This document shows positions 27,378-35,647 of a stretch of DNA of 36,568 nucleotides, one piece after another. The translations under genes were made by a program, and so were the position numbers. The stretch's first letter is position 1. The number at the start of each line of letters is the position of its first letter. Below the pieces are notes generated by a model. That model saw nothing but the letters and a program-made list of their open reading frames with translations. It made no database searches and was not told the DNA's origin. Location: assembly GCA_947302825.1 (NCBI GenBank), contig CAMYWP010000005.1, forward strand, positions 1 through 36,568, read 5' to 3'. The stretch comes from an uncultured Bacteroidales bacterium (lineage in GTDB: Bacteria > Bacteroidota > Bacteroidia > Bacteroidales > UBA932).

Positions 27378-30300
27378 TTATCGTTTTACAGTCAATTTTA
27401 TACTTCCTTCCGTCCATTCCACCTCTGCGGCATCGGCCGGAGCCTGCTCCAGGGGATACAGGCCGATGGAAAGGGACAGGGTCTGTGCCTTCACATAATC
27501 GCCGAAGGCAGCAAGGGCGTCGGCCAGGGCCGGATCGGCGGCATAAACCGCCGTTTCGATGCGGTCGGTCACTTCAAAACCGGAGGCCTTGCGCAGGTTC
27601 TGGATGCGGTTCACCAGTTCGCGGGCCAGGCCTTCGCAGCGAAGCTCCGGCGTTACCTCCACGTCCAGGGCCACCGTAAGGGTGCCTTCGGAGGCCACCA
27701 GCCAGCCGGGGACATCCTCCGACGAAATGGTGTAATCGCCGGGATTCAGCAGGACATCGCCGCCCGGAAGGGCCAGCACGTAGGTTTCTCCGGCCGATTC
27801 CGCCTTCTGGATGGTGGCAATCACGGGCTGTTCCAGCGTGCCGAAAGCAGCGGCAATCTCTTTCATCCGCGGGCCGTATGTTTTACCCAACACCTTGAAA
27901 TTGGGCTTGATTTTCAGGGTCATGAAGCCGGAAGTGTCGGAGATGAACTCCATTTCCTTCACGTTGATTTCCCCAAGGATAATGGCCTTCACTGCTTCCA
28001 AAGCAGCACGCACTTTCTCCGAAATCACGGGAATCATCACCTTCTGGAGCGGCTGGCGCACCGGGATATTCACCTTCTTGCGAAGGGCCAGCACCAGCGA
28101 AGTGGCCTGCTGCGCCAGCGCCATGCGCTCCTCCTGCTCCGCGTCGATGACGCTTTCATCGGCCTGCGGCATGGGCACGTAATGCACGGAATCTGCGCCG
28201 GGGACCAGATCCAGATAGAGCTGCTCCATATAGAACGGGGCGATGGGAGCGCCCAGGATGGCTACATCCACCAGCACCTTGTACAGCGTCTGGTAAGCGG
28301 CCTGCTTGTCCGCCGTCATGTCGCCGGCCCAGAAACGGGCGCGGTTCAGACGCACATACCAGTTAGAGACATCGTCGCAGACAAAAGTCTCCAGGATACG
28401 ACCGGCGCTCTTGATATCGTAGTCCTCGTACGCAGCCCGCACGTCCCGGATCACCGTATTGAGACGGGAAATAATCCACTGATCCAGTTCCGTAAGGGAT
28501 GCCGCGGAGGCAGCATCCGGCTGCCAGCCATCGATATTGGCATAGCGTGCAAAGAAGGCGTATGTGTTATAGAGCGTGCCGAAGAACTTGCGACGGACGT
28601 CGGCCACGCCGCCTTCGTCGAACTTGAGGTTATCCCAGGGATCGGCGTTTGTGAGCATGTACCAGCGCAGGGCATCGGCCCCATAAGTGTCCAGGGCCCA
28701 GAACGGATCCACCGCATTGCCCAGGCGTTTGGACATCTTGTTCCCGTTCTTGTCCAGCACCAAACCATTGGAAATCACGCGCTTGAATGCAGGCGTTCCG
28801 GAGACCATGGTGTGGATGGCATGCAGGGTATAGAACCAGCCACGGGTCTGGTCCACGCCCTCGGCGATAAAATCCGCCGTGGCGCCGAAGCCCGGGGTAT
28901 GCAGGCCGCGGAGGCCTTCCTGGGCATACGGCATGGCGCCGGAGTCGAACCAAACGTCGATGAGATCGGCCTCCCGCACCATCTTCTGGCCGGTGGAAGA
29001 CACCAGGTAAATGCTGTCTACGTAAGGCCGATGGAGGTCTATCTTGTTGTAGTTCTCCAGGCTCATATCGGCCGGGTTGAAGCCCTTGTCCTTAAGAGGA
29101 TTGGAGGGCATTACGCCGGCAGCAACCGCCTTTTCAATCTCTTCGTAGAGTTCCTTGACGGAGCCGATGCATTTTTCTTCCTTGCCGTCTTCCGTGCGCC
29201 AGATGGGCAGCGGCGTGCCCCAGTAGCGGGAGCGGGAGAGGTTCCAGTCCTGGATATTCTCCAGCCACTGGCCAAAGCGGCCGGTGCCGGTGGAAGCGGG
29301 CTTCCAGACAATCTCCTTATTCAGGGCCACCATCTGTTCCTTCACGGCCGATGCCTTGATGAACCAGCTGTCCAGCGGATAATACAGCACCGGAAGGTCC
29401 GTGCGCCAGCTGTGCGGATAGCTGTGCACGTGCTTCTGCACCTTGAAGGCGCGTCCATTGGCCTTCATCATTACGCAAAGGTCGATGTCCAGCGTACCTT
29501 CCTCGTCCTCATGTTCGAAATACTGCTTGTACCCGGCCTTTACATATCGGCCGGAATACGGCTGGTACGAAGCGTCCACCGTGGCGGCATAAGCGGGTTC
29601 CATATCTTCCAGGCGCATGAAGCGGCCCTGGCGATCCACCTGGGCCTGCGGGTTGCCGGCCTTGTCCAGGGGCATGATGGCGCCGATACCGGCCGCCGCA
29701 GCCACCCGTTTATCATCGGCGCCGAAAGTGGGCGCGATGTGTACGATGCCGGTACCCTCAGAGGTGGTGACATAATCGCCGGCGATGACGCGGAAGGCGT
29801 CTCCGTCCGGTTTGAACCAAGGGATGAGCTGACGATAACGGATACCCACCAACTCCGAGCCCTTGAAACTGCCGCCCAGTAGCTTCCAAGGTACTACCTT
29901 GTCCCCTTTCTGGTAGCTTTCCATGGGCACATTCTCCCCCTTGGGATTGAACCAGGTGTTCACCAAATCCTTGGCCAGCACATAGATGGCGGGATCCCCG
30001 GTATAGGGGTTCATGGAAAGGACACGGACATACTCGATTTCCGGTCCCACGCACAGGGCGGTATTGGACGGAAGGGTCCAGGGCGTTGTGGTCCAGGCCA
30101 GGAAAAAGACCGGGAACACATACGTGCCGTAGAGCGGCTGGGATGCGCCGTCCTTGATAACCTCAAACTGGACGGTGGCGGTGGTGTCGCTCACATCCCG
30201 ATAACAGCCAGGCTGGTTCAGTTCATGCGAGCTGAGGCCCGTACCGTCCGTGGGAGAATACGGTTGGATGGTATAGCCCTTATAGAGCAGGCCCTTATTG

Positions 30301-30800
30301 TAAATATCCTTGAGCAGGTACCACAGCGTTTCGATGTAGCGGTTGTCGTAGGTGATGTAGGGATCTTCCATATCTACCCAATAGCCGATACGCTCCGTAA
30401 GCGCTACCCACTCCTTGGTATATTTCATCACCTCCCGACGGCAGGTGGCATTGTATTCCTCTACGGACACCTTGGTGCCGATATCGGCCTTGGTGATGCC
30501 CAGTTTCTTTTCCACACCCAGTTCCACAGGAAGACCGTGAGTATCCCAGCCGGCGCGGCGCTTCACCTGGTAACCCGTCTGGGTTTTGTACCGGCAGATG
30601 GCGTCCTTGATGGAACGGGCCATGACATGATGGATGCCCGGCATGCCGTTGGCGCTGGGCGGACCCTCGAAAAAGACAAACGAAGGGGCCCCCTCGCGGA
30701 GTTCCAGCGACTTCTCAAAAGCATGGTTCCGCTTCCACCGAGTAAGGATTTCCCTTCCGGTTTCCGTCAAATCCAGCCCCTTGTATTCTTTGAATGTCAT
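27378..30800 (-). CDS. ileS: Isoleucyl-tRNA synthetase
   Basis: 1140 aa; PSANGMPGIHHVMAR (HIGH-type), GWDTHGLPVE, NKMSKRLGN (KMSKS). Confidence 0.98.
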   Translation of the reverse strand: MTFKEYKGLDLTETGREILTRWKRNHAFEKSLELREGAPSFVFFEGPPSANGMPGIHHVMARSIKDAICRYKTQTGYQVKRRAGWDTHGLPVELGVEKKLGITKADIGTKVSVEEYNATCRREVMKYTKEWVALTERIGYWVDMEDPYITYDNRYIETLWYLLKDIYNKGLLYKGYTIQPYSPTDGTGLSSHELNQPGCYRDVSDTTATVQFEVIKDGASQPLYGTYVFPVFFLAWTTTPWTLPSNTALCVGPEIEYVRVLSMNPYTGDPAIYVLAKDLVNTWFNPKGENVPMESYQKGDKVVPWKLLGGSFKGSELVGIRYRQLIPWFKPDGDAFRVIAGDYVTTSEGTGIVHIAPTFGADDKRVAAAAGIGAIMPLDKAGNPQAQVDRQGRFMRLEDMEPAYAATVDASYQPYSGRYVKAGYKQYFEHEDEEGTLDIDLCVMMKANGRAFKVQKHVHSYPHSWRTDLPVLYYPLDSWFIKASAVKEQMVALNKEIVWKPASTGTGRFGQWLENIQDWNLSRSRYWGTPLPIWRTEDGKEEKCIGSVKELYEEIEKAVAAGVMPSNPLKDKGFNPADMSLENYNKIDLHRPYVDSIYLVSSTGQKMVREADLIDVWFDSGAMPYAQEGLRGLHTPGFGATADFIAEGVDQTRGWFYTLHAIHTMVSGTPAFKRVISNGLVLDKNGNKMSKRLGNAVDPFWALDTYGADALRWYMLTNADPWDNLKFDEGGVADVRRKFFGTLYNTYAFFARYANIDGWQPDAASAASLTELDQWIISRLNTVIRDVRAAYEDYDIKSAGRILETFVCDDVSNWYVRLNRARFWAGDMTADKQAAYQTLYKVLVDVAILGAPIAPFYMEQLYLDLVPGADSVHYVPMPQADESVIDAEQEERMALAQQATSLVLALRKKVNIPVRQPLQKVMIPVISEKVRAALEAVKAIILGEINVKEMEFISDTSGFMTLKIKPNFKVLGKTYGPRMKEIAAAFGTLEQPVIATIQKAESAGETYVLALPGGDVLLNPGDYTISSEDVPGWLVASEGTLTVALDVEVTPELRCEGLARELVNRIQNLRKASGFEVTDRIETAVYAADPALADALAAFGDYVKAQTLSLSIGLYPLEQAPADAAEVEWTEGSIKLTVKR

Positions 30801-30810
30801 ATTTTTTATC

Positions 30811-30846
30811 TAATTTTGTACAGCTGATTTTAAGACTACAAAGGTA
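30811..30846. promoter_or_regulatory. Divergent -7 boxes: TAATTTTG (+, 30811-30818) and TACCTTTG (-, 30839-30846)
   Basis: Both match TAnnTTTG; they lie between ileS (-) and the cvpA-like gene (+). Confidence 0.5.
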
Positions 30847-30870
30847 ATCATTTTTAGTGGGATTAACAAG

Positions 30871-31386
30871 ATGAACACATTGGACATCGTCATCCTCCTG
30901 CTCTTTGTCCCCGGAATCATCCGCGGGCTCACCAAAGGCTTTCTGGAACAGGGCATTTCATTGGCAGGCGTGGTCCTGGCCATCTGGCTGGCCTTCCATT
31001 TCTCCCACCAGGCCAGCCTTTGGCTGCAGCAGTACATCTCGGTTCCGGAAAAAGTCCTCCCCATCCTGGGCTTTGTGTCCATCTTGGTCGGTGTCCTTAT
31101 TATAGTGATCCTGCTGGCCAAACTGACCACCAAAATAGTGGAAATGGCCACCCTGGGCTGGCTCAACAAGGCCCTGGGCCTGGTCTTCGCCCTGGGCGTT
31201 ACAGCATTGGTCCTGGGTTTGCTGGCCGTTGTCTTCGAAAGCCTGAATCTCCGCTTCGGACTGGTCAAAAGTCCCATCCTGCAAGACTCCGTCCTGTACG
31301 GTTATCTGAAAGATTTGGGCAACATCGTATTCCCCTATCTGAAACAATGGCTGACACCTGAATCCGCAGCGTCAGCCATTGCCTGA
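30871..31386 (+). CDS. CvpA family protein
   Basis: MNTLDIVILLLFVPGIIRGLTKGFLEQGISLAGVVLAIWLAFHFS; four TM segments. Confidence 0.9.
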   Translation: MNTLDIVILLLFVPGIIRGLTKGFLEQGISLAGVVLAIWLAFHFSHQASLWLQQYISVPEKVLPILGFVSILVGVLIIVILLAKLTTKIVEMATLGWLNKALGLVFALGVTALVLGLLAVVFESLNLRFGLVKSPILQDSVLYGYLKDLGNIVFPYLKQWLTPESAASAIA

Positions 31387-31388
31387 TT

Positions 31389-32075
31389 TTACCAAAGGTT
31401 CTTTTTGGAAACCGTAGCGATGAAATCCTTTAGATAGAAGGGTTCGAAATACGCTACATCCTCGAATTTTCCGGCCTCGAAATCCTGCTGCGCCCGCCGC
31501 GCCATGTGCCGCGCCAGCGGGAAAGCCTCCTTGAAGCGGGCGTTGGGATGCGTAATCACCTCCCGGCACTTGAGCGCACCGTCGCCCACAAACAGTACTT
31601 CCCCCTGCTCCAGATATTCCGCAAAGGCATCCGGGCCGATGACCCGCGCCTCCACCTCCGTCAGGCGGGTTCCCTCGCCCGAATAAACGGCGGTGTAAAC
31701 CTCCATCCGCCTGGCATCAATCATAGGAACGATAAAGGCGGGAGATTCTTCGCTGCGCTCAGAATGACAAATGCCTTCCACCAGGATATCCAAAGTACCC
31801 ATGGAAAGAAGGGGGATGCCGGCGCCGAAGGCCAGGCCCTTGGCCGTGGATACGCCCACGCGAAGACCGGTATAGGAGCCCGGACCGGCACTCACGCACA
31901 CGGCATCGCACGCACCTGCCGTGATGCCGGCAGCATCCAGCACTTCCTTCACCAGCGGAGCCGTGAGGGCCGCCTGCGAGCGAGGCCGGGTGCACACCCG
32001 TTCACAAACAACAGCCCCGTCCCGGGCCAAAGCCACGGACAGGACTGCCGTTGAAGTTTCTATACAGAGAATCAT
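31389..32075 (-). CDS. tsaB: tRNA N6-threonylcarbamoyladenosine biosynthesis protein TsaB
   Basis: MILCIETSTAVLSVALARDG ... VCVSAGPGSYTGLRVGVSTAKGLAFGAGIPLLSMGTLD ... VPMIDARRMEVYTAVY. Confidence 0.95.
   Translation of the reverse strand: MILCIETSTAVLSVALARDGAVVCERVCTRPRSQAALTAPLVKEVLDAAGITAGACDAVCVSAGPGSYTGLRVGVSTAKGLAFGAGIPLLSMGTLDILVEGICHSERSEESPAFIVPMIDARRMEVYTAVYSGEGTRLTEVEARVIGPDAFAEYLEQGEVLFVGDGALKCREVITHPNARFKEAFPLARHMARRAQQDFEAGKFEDVAYFEPFYLKDFIATVSKKNLW
31741..31776 (-). repeat. Short interspersed repeat (CHSERSEES type) embedded in tsaB
   Basis: GGAGATTCTTCGCTGCGCTCAGAATGACAAATG. Minus-strand translation ICHSERSEESPAF sits between LVEG and IVPMIDARRMEVYT. Confidence 0.75.
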
Positions 32076-33187
32076 TACAGTTTCCGGCGAAGATACTCCT
32101 TCAGGGAGGCGGCATCGCGCACCAGAGCGTCCTGGTCTACAGTACCGTCCACAATGAACCAAGCCATGGGCAGGCTGCCGATTCCATAGGAAGCCACATA
32201 GGGCGACTGTACGCCGCGGGTGTCACATACGTTCACCCAGGGAAGATCCTGATTGCGGACGGCCGCGGCCCAGGCGGGTTTATCGGCGTCCAGCGACACG
32301 GCGTAAATCTCGAATCCTTTGTCCTTGTACTGATCATAAATGGGAGCCAGGGCATCCAGATTGAACATTTTCTGTCCTGCAGCGGTGGAAGACCAGAAGT
32401 ACACCATGGTGACCTTCTTGAGGGATTCGCTCAGCTGTATGTTCTTTCCGTCGATACCGGGCAAAGTGATGTCGATGTACCCCACTTCCTTCGCATCCCT
32501 GATACGATTGTTCACCTCCAGCTGGGCGAGACGGCGGTTCGCCTCCTTCTCCAGGGCCTTCACATAACGGGACTCCGGATACACGGTCTTGAGGGAATCG
32601 CAGATGTTGCGCATGAGGATACCGTCTGTGGGCTGACTGAATACCGGCATGTTAGGCGTTACTTGCTGGAACAGCACGGGCACCACGGTAAGGGAATGGG
32701 CATTCCCTACTACATAGGCCAGGCGGTCACGGTAATAGGCAATGTAACGGCGCGATACGGCCGGTCCCTGATCTTCCTGGTCCAGAAGGCGCTTGAAATC
32801 CTTCATGAAGGCGTTATACTCGCTTTCCACCTGCTGCAGTTTCAGCGATTCCTCGGAGCCTTCCACGGTATACACGCCCAGGGTGTCGGTGAGGACATGC
32901 ACCTTATCGCCCTTCTGCAGCAGCAGGGAGGCAATCTGACGGTTGCCGTGGAACAGGTAGATGAACTCAGGCTTTCCTTCCGCGATGTCCAGCTTATAGT
33001 CAAAGTCCCCGGCTTCGTTCACCTTCACGGTATCCAGCACCTGGAAACGATTCACGTCCAACAACTTGACAATCACTTCCTCTCCGGCGCCCTCGTGCAG
33101 GTTGCCGGTAATACGGGTATTCTTCCCACAGGAAAAGACCATGGCCAGCAGGCCGATGGCAGCAATGAGGCGGCTAAAGTTTTTCAT
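32075..33187 (-). CDS. Thioredoxin-fold (TlpA/AhpC-TSA-like) lipoprotein with DUF4369-like N-terminus, CxxC lost
   Basis: AMVFSCGKNTRITGNLHEGAGEEVIVKLLD ... TMVYFWSSTAAGQKMFNLDALAPIYDQYKDKGFEIYAVSLD. Stop and tsaB start overlap (TAATG). Confidence 0.85.
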   Translation of the reverse strand: MKNFSRLIAAIGLLAMVFSCGKNTRITGNLHEGAGEEVIVKLLDVNRFQVLDTVKVNEAGDFDYKLDIAEGKPEFIYLFHGNRQIASLLLQKGDKVHVLTDTLGVYTVEGSEESLKLQQVESEYNAFMKDFKRLLDQEDQGPAVSRRYIAYYRDRLAYVVGNAHSLTVVPVLFQQVTPNMPVFSQPTDGILMRNICDSLKTVYPESRYVKALEKEANRRLAQLEVNNRIRDAKEVGYIDITLPGIDGKNIQLSESLKKVTMVYFWSSTAAGQKMFNLDALAPIYDQYKDKGFEIYAVSLDADKPAWAAAVRNQDLPWVNVCDTRGVQSPYVASYGIGSLPMAWFIVDGTVDQDALVRDAASLKEYLRRKL

Positions 33188-33578
33188 ACGCGGCAAAGAT
33201 TCGGCTGGCAATATCCTGCATCTCGGCGGGATCCAACTGCAGTTTGGGTTTGCGGAAATCCATGTCCCCTTCCGTCTGGAGCGGAATCAGGTGGATGTGC
33301 GTGTGGGGCACTTCCATGCCCAGCACGGCCACTCCCACGCGCTTGCAGGGGACGGACTCCTTCACGGCCTTGGCCACCTTGCTGGCAAAAGCCCAGAGGT
33401 TCTGGTAGGTGTCGCCGTCCAGGTGGAAGATATAATCGTCCTCCACGTTCTTGGGAATGACCAGGGTATGGCCCTTGGCCAGCGGTGCGATATCCAGGAA
33501 GGCGTAGAAATCTTCGTTTTCGGCGCACTTGTAGGACGGAATTTCGCCCTTGGCGATTTTGGTAAAGATGGTAGCCAT
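33174..33578 (-). CDS. HIT family protein
   Basis: TIFTKIAKGEIPSYKCAENEDFYAFLDIAPLAKGHTLVIPK ... GMEVPHTHIHLIPL (HxHxH). Confidence 0.94.
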   Translation of the reverse strand: MATIFTKIAKGEIPSYKCAENEDFYAFLDIAPLAKGHTLVIPKNVEDDYIFHLDGDTYQNLWAFASKVAKAVKESVPCKRVGVAVLGMEVPHTHIHLIPLQTEGDMDFRKPKLQLDPAEMQDIASRIFAAYEKL

Positions 33579-33581
33579 GGC

Positions 33582-34049
33582 TTAAAGGGAAATATCCAGG
33601 ATTTCGAATTTCATCACGCCGCTGGGCACTTTGGCCTCTACGGTTTCGCCCTTCTTGTGGCCGATGAGCGCCTTGGCGATGGGCGTGGTGGCGGCCAGGA
33701 GGCCCTTGGAGAAATCGGCCTCGCTTTCCGGCACGATCTGGAAGTTCATGGCCATCTTGTTGGCCAGGTTCTTCACCTTCACCTTGGACAGGAGCTGCAC
33801 GGTATCGGCCGAAAGCTTGCTCTCGTCGATTACACGGGCATTGGCCACTTTTTCCTTCAGGCGGGCGATTTTCACCTCCAGCAGACCCTGCGCATCGCGC
33901 GCAGCGTCGTACTCTGCATTCTCCGACAAATCCCCTTTCTCACGGGCTTCCGCAATGGCGGCGGAAATCACCGGCCGCTGGGCCAGGGCATCGGCCAGTT
34001 CCTTCTTGAGCTTGTCAAGACCGGCCTGTGTCATCATTTCAATTGCCAT
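33582..34049 (-). CDS. greA: Transcription elongation factor GreA
   Basis: MTQAGLDKLKKELADAL ... AREKGDLSENAEYDAARDAQGLLE ... ISPLAKALIGHKKGE-type C-terminus. Confidence 0.95.
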   Translation of the reverse strand: MAIEMMTQAGLDKLKKELADALAQRPVISAAIAEAREKGDLSENAEYDAARDAQGLLEVKIARLKEKVANARVIDESKLSADTVQLLSKVKVKNLANKMAMNFQIVPESEADFSKGLLAATTPIAKALIGHKKGETVEAKVPSGVMKFEILDISL

Positions 34050-34073
34050 ATGGTTTTTTCTATTTTGATTGTC

Positions 34074-34107
34074 AAAAAAACAGCCGACGACCGAATCCGG
34101 CCGTCGC
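34074..34107 (-). terminator. Probable terminator of the symporter transcript, upstream of greA
   Basis: On the minus strand: CGACGGCCG-GATT-CGGTCGTCG GCTG TTTTTTT. Confidence 0.6.
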
Positions 34108-34121
34108 GCTTTATGTCTGAT

Positions 34122-34129
34122 GCAAAGGT
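34122..34129 (-). promoter_or_regulatory. -7 box TACCTTTG for greA
   Basis: CAAAGGTA on + strand; matches TAnnTTTG on the minus strand, about 70 nt upstream of greA. Confidence 0.5.
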
Positions 34130-34135
34130 AAGAAA

Positions 34136-35521
34136 TTATTTCCGTTTTTCCTTCACCTGTGCTTCAAATTCTTTCAGGGAGGCAAATGCCTTGGGGCTCA
34201 GGAAGAGAATACTCACCACCGTTACCCAGGCCATGAGTCCTACGCCAATGTCGCCCATCTTCCACACAAGGTCGGCCTCGTGAACGGCGCCAAACACCAC
34301 GGCACCCAGCAGCACCGCCTGTAAAATCCTGATACACAGTCGTTCCTTTTTATTCTCCTTCCCTCTGAACAGGTACATGATGCTGGATTCGGCATAGAAA
34401 TAATAGGCCATGATGGTAGTGTAGGTGAAGAAAATCATGGCCACCGAAACGAACTCACTGCCGAAGCCCGCAAACACCGAATCCACGGCACTTTGGGTAA
34501 AGCCGGCATAGTTGTTTCCCAGTTCGGGCGCCTTGGCCAGCAGCATGTTCCCATTGGCATCCAGGATATTGTAGGTGCCGGAAGTGAGAATCATCAGGGC
34601 CGTGGCGGTACACACCAGCAAGGTATCCACATACACGGAAAACGCTTGTGCCAGACCCTGCTGGGCGGGATGGTCCACATCGGCCGATGCCGATACGATG
34701 GCACCGGTTCCCTGCCCCGCCTCATTGGAGAAGATGCCGCGCTTGACGCCCATGGCGATGGTGGAGCCGATGATACCGCCCGCTACCGGCTGGATGCCGA
34801 AAGCATTGGTGAAGATGGAAGCGAACACCGCCGGCATGTCATGGATATGGAAAGCCACCACCACCAGAGCCAACACGATATAGCCCAATGCCATGAAAGG
34901 CGTGAGGATGGAAGCCACCTTGGCAATGCGCTGCACGCCGCCGATCACCACGATGCCCATGAGCACAGCCAGGCCGATACCCGTTGCCAGCGGCGGTACC
35001 GGGAAGGAATTTTTCATGGCCATGGAAGCGCCGTTGGACTGAACCGTAACCAGGAAAAAACTGCAACTGACTAGCGTAATAACAGCGAAAACTACGCCCA
35101 GCCATCGCTTGCCCAGACCCATTTCAATGAAACAGAAAGGTCATCCGCGGAAACCACTCTTATGCGGGAACTTGTAAATCTGCGCCAGGGTGGACTCTAC
35201 AAATGCAGTAGAGGCGCCGAAGAACGCCACCACCCACATCCAGAACACCGCGCCCGGCCCGCCGAAGGCGATAGCCGTGGCCACACCCACGATATTACCC
35301 GTACCAACCCGGCCCGAAAGCGCAATGCAGAACGCCTCAAAGGAGGAAATGCCCTTTGCACCTTTATTCTTCTTATTGAAGAGCGAATGGAGCATTAGGC
35401 CGAAACGACGCACCTGCACCAAACGCGTACGGAACGAAAAATAAAGCCCCGTTACCAGCAGCAACACCACCAGCGCCGGATTCCAGACAATATCATTGAG
35501 CGTCGATACAATTTTTTCCAT
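34136..35521 (-). pseudogene. Sodium:alanine symporter (AGCS) family gene interrupted by one in-frame TGA
   Basis: N-terminal ORF 35141-35521 (LSGRVGTGNIVGVATAIAFGGPGAVFWMWVVAFFGASTAFVESTLAQIYKFPHKSGFRG) and C-terminal ORF 34136-35122 are in the same frame: TTC CGC GGA TGA CCT TTC TGT TTC ATT GAA ATG GGT. Confidence 0.85.
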
Positions 35522-35591
35522 GTTGCAATTTACGCATTTTTTCGAAAAATCGGTACCGTGGAGATAACTATTTGTTTGTCATTATTTTACA

Positions 35592-35628
35592 AAAAATCGA
35601 TTGCACCGTTCAGCACAATCGATTTTTA
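35592..35628. terminator. Bidirectional terminator-like hairpin between ribF and the symporter
   Basis: AAAAATCGATTG ... CAATCGATTTTT inverted repeat with A/T tracts on both sides. Confidence 0.65.
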
Positions 35629-35647
35629 ACAAAGCACAATCTATCAA

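Noticed and set aside
27351-29882. 843-aa plus-strand ORF opposite ileS
   Set aside because: Antisense shadow of ileS; no recognisable domains.
32051-34283. 469-aa and 405-aa plus-strand ORFs opposite redoxin/HIT/greA
   Set aside because: Shadow ORFs over well-supported minus-strand genes.
34136-35521. TGA as a sense codon (alternative code) or selenocysteine in the symporter
   Set aside because: Several intact genes in the window end in TGA, the expected residue is Gly in a family with no known selenoproteins, and no SECIS-like context was recognised. A point nonsense mutation is simpler.
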